Shown piece after piece: positions 44,091 to 52,607 of a DNA stretch of 63,219 nucleotides (position 1 is the stretch's first letter; each line of letters begins with the position of its first letter). A program made the position numbers and the translations under genes. The stretch lies in NCBI GenBank assembly GCA_903642275.1, contig CAHJWK010000009.1:1-63219 (forward strand). Reading direction: 5' to 3'. Under the pieces are notes generated by a model. It was not told the DNA's origin. It saw only the letters and a program-made list of their open reading frames with translations, and did no database searches. This stretch comes from Chitinophagaceae bacterium (GTDB lineage: Bacteria > Bacteroidota > Bacteroidia > Chitinophagales > Chitinophagaceae).

Positions 44091-44660
44091 TTACTCGTCT
44101 TCTTTTTCTGCAGCAGCCGCGTAGTTAACATCATTTTCAGCAATATCTGTTAACAACTCATCAGCTTGTTTTTCTTCATCTAATGTTTGCTTTAATAAAT
44201 CGGCAACATCTTCTAAACCTAATGTTGTTGCAAGCTGTGCAAGACCGCCGTAAGTAGATATTTCATAATGCTCTACTTTTTGGCCGCCAAGTATCAAACC
44301 AACATCTCTTGTTGCAGTTCCTTTTTCTGTTTCATCAATAATACCGCTGGCTTCTTCAATAATGCCTGCCATGGCATCGCATTTTTTTGCCTGTGCTTTT
44401 TTACCAAGTAGTTCAAATACCTGCTCAAGACGTTCTACATGTATTTGTGTTTGCTGCAAATGGTTTTCAAAGGCTTGTTTCAACTTTTCAGATGTTGCTG
44501 CCTTCTTCATTTTTGGCAATGCTTTTACAATATGCTTTTCCGCCCAGTAAATATCTTTTAATTCATCTTCAAAAAAAGATTTCAGCATTGAATCGTCAGA
44601 TGCTATACCAGGTGCATAATTACCTGATTGCACATTTTCTTTAACGGATGATTTAGCCAT
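44091..44660 (-). CDS. YciE-type ferritin-like protein (DUF892)
   Basis: A 189-residue helical protein. SMLKSFFEDELKDIYWAEKH, then ENHLQQTQIHVERLEQVFEL and VEHYEISTYGGLAQLATTLG supply the di-iron Glu/His pattern of DUF892. YciE/YciF proteins accumulate under osmotic or oxidative stress. The acidic tail (AAAEKEDE) is typical of soluble forms. It is monocistronic. Confidence 0.85.
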   Translation of the reverse strand: MAKSSVKENVQSGNYAPGIASDDSMLKSFFEDELKDIYWAEKHIVKALPKMKKAATSEKLKQAFENHLQQTQIHVERLEQVFELLGKKAQAKKCDAMAGIIEEASGIIDETEKGTATRDVGLILGGQKVEHYEISTYGGLAQLATTLGLEDVADLLKQTLDEEKQADELLTDIAENDVNYAAAAEKEDE

Positions 44661-45013
44661 AATAAATGTTTTAATAATGTATAAGAATTCTATGCCAGAC
44701 TGATTTTTACTATTACATTTTTTTATGGCTGTTCTTATTTATGTTTTATTTAATGAAACACCGCCATTTTTATTATAATAATGTTGTTTATATGATTTAT
44801 CATCGTGCTATATTATTATATGTGGTATTGTTTGCAAATACGTCACAATACCTTTTGCCATTTTCATTTCATTTTGTATATCATTATTTTCAATTTATTT
44901 TTTAAGATTGATGTCAGGTAAATTATTAAGCCACATCAACAATTACAAAGCTTTTTGAATTGCAGCCGATGTGCAATCAAAAAATTGAATACTTTTAAAA
45001 CAATTATTACGCA
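44661..45013. other. intergenic, nothing recognised
   Basis: About 353 bp of AT-rich DNA between the divergent YciE-like and unknown genes. No clear promoter, repeat or RNA is visible. Confidence 0.4.
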
Positions 45014-45373
45014 TTGTCTTCAAACAAAAAAATAAGTGATGTTGTGCTAACAGAAATGTTTCGCCTGCTTAACAATGAGAAACATGTTGGGCAAATTGCT
45101 GATGCCAGTGATTTATTATTTATAAAAGATGGTAACTGGTTAAAAGATGCCGCTGTTATTGATATGGTATTTGCCCGCAAAGGTGCGTGGGACGTATGTC
45201 TTGTATTTGCGCATTATAAAAATCCTTTACAATTTATTATAAGAAATATTACGCGTTGCTTTAGCGAAAATAAAGCAAACGCCACTGCATTCTACATGAA
45301 AAAAGATGCAGCAAAAGACCGCCGCGGCATTTTGGAAGTGTCTATTAAAGACCTGAATATTTGTAATAATTAA
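45014..45373 (+). CDS. hypothetical protein upstream of the hydrogenase operon
   Basis: A 119-residue frame starting at TTG (MSSNKKISDVVLTEMF); the first in-frame ATG is 14 codons later. Visible features are an alpha-helical start, SDLLFIKDGNWLKDAAVIDM and a basic middle (FIIRNITRCFSENKANA). I do not recognise the family. It is separated from the hydrogenase small subunit by 231 bp holding a dispersed repeat, so a functional link is uncertain. Confidence 0.5.
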   Translation: MSSNKKISDVVLTEMFRLLNNEKHVGQIADASDLLFIKDGNWLKDAAVIDMVFARKGAWDVCLVFAHYKNPLQFIIRNITRCFSENKANATAFYMKKDAAKDRRGILEVSIKDLNICNN

Positions 45374-45401
45374 TTTCTTTAATTGCTAAAAAGAATTGAT
45401 T

Positions 45402-45510
45402 TGGCATGTCCCTAAGCTGCGCAAAGGGTCGGGCTATCCGCTATTACTCCGCCACAAATCCACGCACAAACCCTTCAGCGGGGTAACCGCTTCTATCCCT
45501 TATGCAAAGG
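45402..45510. repeat. dispersed structured repeat, copy C
   Basis: Contains GGGCTATCCGCTATTACTCC, GCCACAAATCC, and ACCGCTTCTATCCC-type blocks in the same order as copies A and B. It occupies half of the gap before the hydrogenase operon. Confidence 0.7.
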
Positions 45511-45604
45511 ATTTTAATCATTACTTCTCGCAGGATAAACCTTTGAAAAAAATTTATAAAACTCAAAAATAGTTTTACCTTGTCCATAAATTAAAACAAT
45601 TGTT

Positions 45605-46564
45605 ATGGCTAACGTACTCTGGTTACAAGGCGGTGCATGCAGTGGTAATACAATGTCTTTCCTTAATGCAGAAGAGCCTACAGTTGTAGAATTAGTTGTT
45701 GATTTTGGTATTAATATTCTATGGCATCCTTCAATGGGTTTAGAGATAGGTCATCAGGTTGAACAATTATTAAACAATATTATTTCCGGTAAAATACAGT
45801 TAGATATTTTAGTGTTTGAAGGAACGCTGATTGAAGGTCCGAATGGCACCGGCACAATGAATATTTTCGCCGAACGGCCTATGAAAGATTGGGTGAAAGA
45901 ACTATCAAAGGTTGCCGGTTATGTTGTTGCTATCGGTGATTGTGCAACCTGGGGCGGTATTCCTGCTACGCCACCAAATCCTACAGACAGTACAGGCTTG
46001 CAGTTTCTTAAAAAGAAGGTAGGTGGTTATCTTGGTAAAGGTTATATTTCAAAAGGCGGCTTGCCTGTTATAAATATTCCGGGTTGCCCTGCGCACCCTG
46101 ATTGGATTACACAAATATTAGTGGCCATTGCAACAGGAAGAATCGCAGATGTTCAGATTGATGCATTTCATCGTCCAACAACATTTTTTAGTGAGTTCAC
46201 ACAAACAGGTTGTACCAATGCAAGAGCTTTTGGTGAAAAAGTAGATGGTGATTTTGGTAAACGTGGAGGTTGTTTGTTTTATGAAGTAGGTTGTCGCGGG
46301 CCAATGACACATTCAAGCTGCAACAGAATTTTATGGAACAGGCAGGCATCAAAAACAAGAGTAAATCATCCTTGTCTTGGATGCACTGAACCAGGCTTTC
46401 CGCACGATGATTTAAAGAAGGGCAGCATATTTAAAACGCAACATTATTTAGGGTTCTTACCCAAAGAAGTTCCTGATGGCGATAACAAGCTTACTTATTA
46501 TTTTAAAGCAGGTATCGGAAAAGTATTTGGCTCACCTTCTAAAACATTTGAACAAACCAAATAA
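45605..46564 (+). CDS. hucS: group 2a [NiFe] hydrogenase small subunit (Huc/HupS-type)
   Basis: A 319-residue small subunit with no Tat signal, so the enzyme faces the cytoplasm. The N-terminal cluster motif is WLQGGACSGNTMSFLNAEE, with C12 but without the usual CxxC, as in group 2a enzymes. Other cluster cysteines lie in IGDCATWGG, IPGCPAHPDW, GGCLFYEVGCRGP and HPCLGCTEPGFP. Known group 2a members (mycobacterial Huc, cyanobacterial HupSL) oxidise H2, Huc down to atmospheric levels. The gene starts the operon. No hyp maturation genes lie in the window. Confidence 0.93.
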   Translation: MANVLWLQGGACSGNTMSFLNAEEPTVVELVVDFGINILWHPSMGLEIGHQVEQLLNNIISGKIQLDILVFEGTLIEGPNGTGTMNIFAERPMKDWVKELSKVAGYVVAIGDCATWGGIPATPPNPTDSTGLQFLKKKVGGYLGKGYISKGGLPVINIPGCPAHPDWITQILVAIATGRIADVQIDAFHRPTTFFSEFTQTGCTNARAFGEKVDGDFGKRGGCLFYEVGCRGPMTHSSCNRILWNRQASKTRVNHPCLGCTEPGFPHDDLKKGSIFKTQHYLGFLPKEVPDGDNKLTYYFKAGIGKVFGSPSKTFEQTK

Positions 46565-46635
46565 ATTCTGATGTAACGTTAGTATGAACTTCGTCATTCA
46601 TAATTTATAATTCATAACTCATAATTAAAATAACG

Positions 46636-48225
46636 ATGGCAACTAAAGAATTAAATATATCACCGGTAGGCCGTGTAGAAGGTGACCTTGATGTAAATGT
46701 GTATATGGAAAACGGAAGGGTTACACGTGCAAATACACAGGCATCAATGTTCAGAGGATTTGAAACAATATTAAGAGGAAAAGACCCGCAGGCCGGAATG
46801 ATTGTTACACCACGTTGTTGTGGTATCTGCGGCGGCTCACATTTATATTGTGCTTCTTTTGCAGTTGATGTTGCCTGGCAAACTACACTTCCGCCAAACG
46901 CTTTGTTATTAAGAGCCATTGGCCAGGCAAGTGAAAGTTTACAAAGTGATCCTCGTTGGTTCTACGCCATTTTTGCTACAGATATGGCTAATAAAAAATT
47001 TGCCAATAAACCATTGTATGCAGAAGTTGCTAAACGTTGGTCTGCTTATGTTGGCACTTCTTTCCAGGTTGGGTTAACTGCCAGCGGAAGACCTGTTGAA
47101 ATTTATGCGCTTTTTGGTGGTCAGTGGCCGCACAGCAGTTACATGTTGCCCGGTGGTGTTATGTGTGCACCAACTTTAAAAGATATTACCCGGGCTTATG
47201 GTATTTTAAACCAATTTAAAAATGACTGGCTTGAAACTGTTTGGCTGGGTTGTTCCATCGAGCGTTATATGCAAATAAAAAGCTGGGATGATATGCTTGC
47301 CTGGGTTGATGAAAATGAGAGTCATAAGAACAGTGATTTAGGTTTATACATTCGTGCCGGTTTAGAATTTGGTTTGGATAAAATGGGCCAGGGGCTTGGT
47401 AAGTATATTGCTTATGGAACCTTCCTTCATAAAGACATGTATAATCATCCAACCATTGAAGGCAGAAATAAAGCATTAATTCAATCAAGTGGTTTTTATG
47501 ATGGGAATGGTTATCATGTTTTTGATCAGAAAAATATTATTGAACATGTAAAACATAGTTGGTATAAGGATGCTCCGCCACTTCACCCATTTAATGAAAA
47601 AGCACCTGTTCCAACTCAATCACATAGATTGGCTGATTCAGATTTTTCAGGTAAATACAGTTGGTCAAAATCGCCACGGTATATGAATATAGCCGCAGAA
47701 GCCGGCCCGTTGGCAAGAGTTGTTATGAATGCAAATCCTGCTAATCTTTCTCACCAGATTAAAGATCCTTTGTTTGGTGATATTATGCAAAAGCTTGGGC
47801 CAAGTGTTTTTGTTCGCAGTCTTGCACGCATGCATGAAGCTGTGGGTTATTATACGCATATTCATGAATGGCTTGGGCAAATTAAATTAGATGAAGAATT
47901 TTTTATAAAACCAAAGGAACGCGACGGGCAGGGCTTTGGTGCAACAGAAGCAGTACGCGGAGCACTGGCACATTGGATTGATATAAAAGACGGCGTTATC
48001 AGTAATTATCAGATTGTAGCTCCAACAACATGGAACGTTGGTCCGAAAGATGAGAATGGGAATATGGGTGCAATAGAAAGTGCTTTGATGGGTTTGGAAA
48101 TTGAAGATGAAAATGACCCTGTTGAAGTTGGCATGGTTGCCCGTTCATTTGACAGCTGCCTGGTTTGCACGGTGCATGCACATGATAATAAAACAGGTAA
48201 AGAACTCGCAAGATTTAAATTATAA
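46636..48225 (+). CDS. hucL: group 2a [NiFe] hydrogenase large subunit (Huc/HupL-type)
   Basis: A 529-residue catalytic subunit. The N-terminal nickel motif is C62-G-I-C65 with H69 (CCGICGGSHLYC). The C-terminal motif is DSC508LVC511TVH514, followed by a 15-residue tail (AHDNKTGKELARFKL) presumably removed by the protease encoded downstream. RVEGDLDV near the start and MFRGFETILRGKDPQAG match mycobacterial Huc closely. The L1 motif has Cys61 where Arg-Ile-Cys is usual. It is 71 bp after hucS. Confidence 0.95.
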   Translation: MATKELNISPVGRVEGDLDVNVYMENGRVTRANTQASMFRGFETILRGKDPQAGMIVTPRCCGICGGSHLYCASFAVDVAWQTTLPPNALLLRAIGQASESLQSDPRWFYAIFATDMANKKFANKPLYAEVAKRWSAYVGTSFQVGLTASGRPVEIYALFGGQWPHSSYMLPGGVMCAPTLKDITRAYGILNQFKNDWLETVWLGCSIERYMQIKSWDDMLAWVDENESHKNSDLGLYIRAGLEFGLDKMGQGLGKYIAYGTFLHKDMYNHPTIEGRNKALIQSSGFYDGNGYHVFDQKNIIEHVKHSWYKDAPPLHPFNEKAPVPTQSHRLADSDFSGKYSWSKSPRYMNIAAEAGPLARVVMNANPANLSHQIKDPLFGDIMQKLGPSVFVRSLARMHEAVGYYTHIHEWLGQIKLDEEFFIKPKERDGQGFGATEAVRGALAHWIDIKDGVISNYQIVAPTTWNVGPKDENGNMGAIESALMGLEIEDENDPVEVGMVARSFDSCLVCTVHAHDNKTGKELARFKL

Positions 48226-48242
48226 ATTTCTATAATGATTTT

Positions 48243-48272
48243 AAAAACCCGCTAAGTTTTTGGCGGGTTTTT
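48243..48272 (+). terminator. rho-independent terminator between hucL and the protease gene
   Basis: AAAAACCCGC (48243-48252) and GCGGGTTTTT (48263-48272) form a perfect 10-bp stem with a 10-nt loop and built-in T run, 17 bp after the hucL stop. It may attenuate the downstream accessory genes relative to the structural genes. Confidence 0.8.
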
Positions 48273-48334
48273 AATTTAATAAAATCAACTTCACTGAACA
48301 CTTATCTTGTTTTGAATTTTACTTTTGAATTATA

Positions 48335-48802
48335 ATGAAGATTGCCATCCTTGGTTTTGGAAATCCCGTTCGCAGCGATGATGCAATTGGTATTTATGTA
48401 GTGGATGAATTAAAAAAACGTTTAGAACACCATGAAGATATAAGTGTGTTTGATATGGGTACTTCAGCATTTGAAATTTTATTTAAGCTGAAAGGTCATA
48501 AACAAATAATAATTGTTGATGGAGTAATTAATTCGGGTGAAGCAGACGGAACTTTATTTCATTTACCGGCAGCAGAAATACAAGCTGGTATTCAGAATGA
48601 CCCATTGGTTTTTCTGCATGGAATGAAATGGGACCAGGCATTGAGTTATGCAAAAAAAATTATGGCTGATGAATTTCCGGAAGATAAAATCAATGTGTAT
48701 TTAATTGCGATTTCAGAAATAAAAATTAATATGGAATTGAGTAATGCTGTTAAACAGGCAGGTGACAAACTGATTAAGAAAATTTTAAATGATTTGCAGT
48801 AA
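48335..48802 (+). CDS. hupD: hydrogenase maturation protease, HupD/HycI family
   Basis: A 155-residue endopeptidase. GFGNPVRSDDAIG supplies the first nickel ligand (Asp), IIIVDGVIN the second and FLHGMKWDQAL the histidine. It cleaves the large-subunit tail after nickel insertion and is probably specific for HucL. It overlaps the next gene by one base (TAATG). Confidence 0.92.
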   Translation: MKIAILGFGNPVRSDDAIGIYVVDELKKRLEHHEDISVFDMGTSAFEILFKLKGHKQIIIVDGVINSGEADGTLFHLPAAEIQAGIQNDPLVFLHGMKWDQALSYAKKIMADEFPEDKINVYLIAISEIKINMELSNAVKQAGDKLIKKILNDLQ

Positions 48803-49164
48803 TGTTTATTCCAAAAAAAACTAATTTAAAAAATAAATCTTTTAAAGCTGGCAGCGAAGTTTATCTTGAAGCAAAGCATATCATCATAAAAAAAAATATT
48901 GCTGAGAAAATTTTTGGTAATGATGCAGTTGTATTAAGCACATACTATATAAATGATAAAACTTTTTTAGTAGCGCCTGCAAGCGAAGAACTTTTTAGAA
49001 TGATTCATAAAGGCACACAACAGATTCTAAAAAATAAAAATGCTTTCGGCGATAAATCAATTTCAGTTCAGGAATTATTATTGGATAATGATATTGATAA
49101 CAACGATAGAAACCTTGCGTTTACATTAGAAACATCCTTACACATTTTAAAAGTTCAGTTATAG
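48802..49164 (+). CDS. conserved-context 120-aa protein in the hydrogenase operon
   Basis: A 120-residue soluble protein; I do not recognise a named family. It reads AKHIIIKKNIAEKIFGNDAV, then STYYINDKTFLVAPASEELF and ends FTLETSLHILKVQL. It is translationally coupled to the protease upstream and abuts the TPR gene downstream with no spacer. A role in assembly, cluster delivery or electron transfer of the hydrogenase is inferred from position only. Confidence 0.7.
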   Translation: MFIPKKTNLKNKSFKAGSEVYLEAKHIIIKKNIAEKIFGNDAVVLSTYYINDKTFLVAPASEELFRMIHKGTQQILKNKNAFGDKSISVQELLLDNDIDNNDRNLAFTLETSLHILKVQL

Positions 49165-50715
49165 ATGAGCGAGATTTTATTGCATGTTTTTTACAATGAC
49201 AGTTTAGATGCGCCAACAATTCATGAATACATTGAAAGTATTGACAGGCTAAATGAAATTGTTGCGGTTCAGGAAACAAATAAAATGTTATCCAACGTTT
49301 CAAATGCAATATATATAGATGAAAACCGCATTCACATTCCACCGGATTGGTTAGAGCATCGTCCGGCAATAATTTTCCCATCGGAAATACCTTTCAACAA
49401 AACTTTTTTTCTCGGTATTGTTTTCGGTATGTTAGGCAATGAAGAAAAGTACCCGCAATATTTTACAGCATTTCCCGCCATGCTTTTCATGTTCGATTTA
49501 ATTCAAGCCATCACTAACGGTACTGAAGCTGATAGTGCGATGGAAAATATTTTATGCAAAACAAAATTTGTGCATCCGTTTGAAAACTATGCTTTCAATC
49601 ATAACGTTGCGGTTGCATTAAACTATGGGAACTTCAGCAATGAAATAAATGAAGATGCCATTGAAGCGCATTATAAAGATGCATTACAGCTTGCGTTTGA
49701 GCCATCATTCAAAGCGCTTACTTTAAAATATTATGCAACATTTTTAACTGACAATAACAGAAGTGGTGAAGCAATGCAGTTGATAGACCAGCAGTATTTT
49801 AAGTATCTCGATGATTATCCAAAATACACTTTAGAGAGAGCGTGGTGCAATGCAGCAATGAAACAACTTACGTTCCCTTATGATGAAAATTTAATGACTG
49901 AGCTAAAAGAACGTTTATGGAAAACGCTGGAGTTCTTTGAGAACAATCACCATAAAACAATCGCCGCATTTTTATACATGGATGCAGCAACAATTGCAAA
50001 CTTTAGTAACAGTTTCAGCGAAGCAATCAGTTATGTTTCAAAAGCTGTTACATATTTTAAGGAAGAACATCAAACAGAAATGTTAGCACAAGCCCAAATG
50101 CTGCGTGGGCGTTTATTGTATGATTGGGCGCAGAGCGGAAATCCGCAATTTTATAGCAGCGCATTGCAGGCTTATCAGGAAGCTTTGAAAGTTTTTACCA
50201 AAGAAGTAACACCAAATATTTTTGCTGACATACATCACCAGCTTGGTGTTATTTATGCCGAGTTGCCTGATGAAAATAAAAAGCGAAGTATTTGGGCAGC
50301 ACTCTCTGTAACCTCGTTTAACGAGGCGCTTAATTATTATAACAAGATTAATTTTCCGTTTGAGTTTGGAATGGTATGCAACAATTTTGCAAATGCTTAT
50401 ACGAAGTATCCACAAAGCCTGCGTACCGACAATTATGAAAAAGCGCTCAATTATTATGATGAAGCGTTGTCGGTTCGCGATGCAAAAAATTATCCCACAG
50501 AACGTGCGGTTACCCTTTTAAATTATCTTGAAGCAAGCTGGAAAATGAGTAATACTAATGAAGATTTTAATACTGAACGTTATAATAATATGGTTGCTAA
50601 AGCAAATGAAATTAAAACGCTTACTAACGATGAGCAACTCATCATTGAAACAGCAAAACATTTACAAATGCTTGAAGAACTTGAAAAGCAAGTTTCAATA
50701 ACTCCCGAAAATTAA
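49165..50715 (+). CDS. TPR-repeat protein of the hydrogenase operon
   Basis: A 516-residue soluble protein. From about residue 180 on it is a run of tetratricopeptide-like helical pairs, e.g. SSALQAYQEALKVF, FADIHHQLGVIYAEL, SFNEALNYYNKINF and YEKALNYYDEALSVRDAKNY. The first ~150 residues contain RIHIPPDWLEHRPAIIFPSE and have no obvious repeats. TPR proteins recur in group 2a hydrogenase loci and may be assembly scaffolds. Its 3' end overlaps the convergent PHP gene by 4 bp. Confidence 0.8.
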   Translation: MSEILLHVFYNDSLDAPTIHEYIESIDRLNEIVAVQETNKMLSNVSNAIYIDENRIHIPPDWLEHRPAIIFPSEIPFNKTFFLGIVFGMLGNEEKYPQYFTAFPAMLFMFDLIQAITNGTEADSAMENILCKTKFVHPFENYAFNHNVAVALNYGNFSNEINEDAIEAHYKDALQLAFEPSFKALTLKYYATFLTDNNRSGEAMQLIDQQYFKYLDDYPKYTLERAWCNAAMKQLTFPYDENLMTELKERLWKTLEFFENNHHKTIAAFLYMDAATIANFSNSFSEAISYVSKAVTYFKEEHQTEMLAQAQMLRGRLLYDWAQSGNPQFYSSALQAYQEALKVFTKEVTPNIFADIHHQLGVIYAELPDENKKRSIWAALSVTSFNEALNYYNKINFPFEFGMVCNNFANAYTKYPQSLRTDNYEKALNYYDEALSVRDAKNYPTERAVTLLNYLEASWKMSNTNEDFNTERYNNMVAKANEIKTLTNDEQLIIETAKHLQMLEELEKQVSITPEN

Positions 50716-51989
50716 AACAATACCATTTGTGCAGAGTTTTCTTTCAACTCACCATCATCAAAGAAATGCACTTTGCCATAAATACCATCATAACCGGCGG
50801 TAAAATGTTTTTGATTGTTACGTAACCGTTCAATGGCAACAGATAATTTGTAATGATAACGTTGAATATCATTTATCGGCACTGTATGCAAAATGTCAAA
50901 CTCGTTTCCAAACTTTGAAATGGCTTTTGTGTAAGCTTTAGCAACACAAACAGTTTCTATTGGTGTATCAGATTTTATATTGAGTATTTCCGCAAAAATT
51001 TCTGGCAACGGCAATACATACTTAAACGGTTGAACATTGTTTGCAGCTTCAACAGTATCACGATTCGCCAACTGTTCTACTCGCAATGAAACACCAATTG
51101 TAAGCAGCTTATTACAAACAGGGCAAATGGTATCAGTTATCTCATCGGCACCAAAAGATACACCGCAATTGCGGTGACCTGTATTATGACACTTGCCTTT
51201 TTGCGGAAACAATTCATACGTTCCTGAAAAACCTTGCTTTGTTTTAAATGCATTAAACATTGCATCATAACTTAGTTCGGTATCAAGCAAATTCACTTCT
51301 CTTCCAAGGTTGCGTGCAGAATGCGCATCAGAGTTTGAGAGGAGTGTAAGCGTATCCAATGCATCATAACGCTTACACATTAGAGGGTCAGCCGATAAAC
51401 TCGTTTCAACGGCAAACAATTCATGCGTTACATCTTTAAAACAATCATTCAAACTATCATGGCCTTCCATCGCGCCAATAGAAGAACACCACGGCGTCCA
51501 AACATGCGCCGGCACACAGTATGCGTTGGGTATGTCAAGAATAATTTTAAATAATTCATGCGATTGCAGATGCAATGTTGGCCTGCCGTCAGTGGCAAGA
51601 TTTCCGTACTTGCTCAACGCTTTATTTATACGGTGAACTGTTGCAAAATCTCTCGCATAAATCAATTGATGCGTTCTGTATTTTCTTTTGTTCACCACAT
51701 ATTCGCAGCTCACTTCGGTTGATAAACAGAAGTAAATTTCTCTTCCTTTCGCTTTCACGCCTGGCAATTCGTTTAATGCGGGTAAATGTTTCAGCGTAAA
51801 GAAACCGTTACCGTTCGGCAACAATTTTTCTTCGAGCTCTTTCACCCATGCAGTGTGCGTAAAGTCGCCGGTGCCTACCACGTCAATGCCTTTTATCAAT
51901 GCCCATTGGTATAAAGTTTCTAAGCAAATATCTGGGCTTGTGGCACCGGCATAATGCGAGTGAGTGTGTAAATCCGCTATGTAAAACAT
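50712..51989 (-). CDS. PHP-domain protein, endonuclease Q-like
   Basis: A 425-residue protein. The PHP start DLHTHSHYAGATSPD gives the first metal histidines; GTGDFTH, STEVSCEY, VPAHVWTPW and LLSNSDAHSARN supply the rest. A zinc-ribbon-like stretch with CHNTGHRNCG and CPVCNKLL is inserted near residues 265-295. The combination is that of endonuclease Q, which nicks DNA 5' of deaminated bases. Activity is inferred. Confidence 0.8.
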   Translation of the reverse strand: MFYIADLHTHSHYAGATSPDICLETLYQWALIKGIDVVGTGDFTHTAWVKELEEKLLPNGNGFFTLKHLPALNELPGVKAKGREIYFCLSTEVSCEYVVNKRKYRTHQLIYARDFATVHRINKALSKYGNLATDGRPTLHLQSHELFKIILDIPNAYCVPAHVWTPWCSSIGAMEGHDSLNDCFKDVTHELFAVETSLSADPLMCKRYDALDTLTLLSNSDAHSARNLGREVNLLDTELSYDAMFNAFKTKQGFSGTYELFPQKGKCHNTGHRNCGVSFGADEITDTICPVCNKLLTIGVSLRVEQLANRDTVEAANNVQPFKYVLPLPEIFAEILNIKSDTPIETVCVAKAYTKAISKFGNEFDILHTVPINDIQRYHYKLSVAIERLRNNQKHFTAGYDGIYGKVHFFDDGELKENSAQMVLF

Positions 51990-52064
51990 GATGCAAAATT
52001 ACTAAAATAATTAGTTATATATACTTATTTGGGGCTTCTCATCTTTTCCTATACATCATCAGTA

Positions 52065-52100
52065 GTTCGGGCTATAAGCTGCAAGTCCGCAGCGCAACTG
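52065..52100. repeat. dispersed structured repeat, truncated copy D
   Basis: Only the left block GGGCTATAAGCTGCAAGTCC survives, between two minus-strand genes. Confidence 0.55.
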
Positions 52101-52102
52101 TT

Positions 52103-52537
52103 TTAACTTAAAACGTAACACTTAAAACAGAGTCTAAGTGTATTTTGTTTTTTTACAATCCTGGAAGCGATGAATGCAAACAAACCCAATATAAGTCCAG
52201 ATATTATTTCTACTGCTGGGCCTACAATTAACATCATGCGTCTTGGATGATTGGGCATGGGCATTTTAAGCATCATTGCTGCTTCTTTTGGATGATTGAC
52301 GATATAAGTTTTGAACAATAAAATGTGTACAGCGGTTATCCAGACACAGTTAACAAGACTTACACAAAAGCCATGTAAAAAGTATTTTGACAAAACATTT
52401 TTTGCAATAATGTAAGCGCAGATAATAAAAATAATAAGCCAGCAAATTGATTCTATGGTAGAAGGTATAAAGTAAACAGTTGCAAATGCCATAAACAAAC
52501 CAAATAAGGAAAGGCTAAAGATTAGTTTCCAGTTCAT
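52103..52537 (-). CDS. integral membrane protein of unknown function
   Basis: A 144-residue protein with four predicted transmembrane helices (first MNWKLIFSLSLFGLFMAFAT; last GLILGLFAFIASRIV). A loop with MLKMPMPNHPRRMML separates helices three and four. No family recognised. It is divergent from the glutamine cyclotransferase gene. Confidence 0.6.
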   Translation of the reverse strand: MNWKLIFSLSLFGLFMAFATVYFIPSTIESICWLIIFIICAYIIAKNVLSKYFLHGFCVSLVNCVWITAVHILLFKTYIVNHPKEAAMMLKMPMPNHPRRMMLIVGPAVEIISGLILGLFAFIASRIVKKQNTLRLCFKCYVLS

Positions 52538-52607
52538 AACAGTTAGATTTAGTAGCTAAAGTTAGTAATTTTTTAAAGTTGAGACATTACATAGGTATGC
52601 TTTATTT

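Noticed and set aside
45605-48225. Hydrogenase as group 1d, 1h or 1l
   Set aside because: No Tat signal on the small subunit, and the cluster motif GGACSGN and large-subunit blocks follow group 2a.
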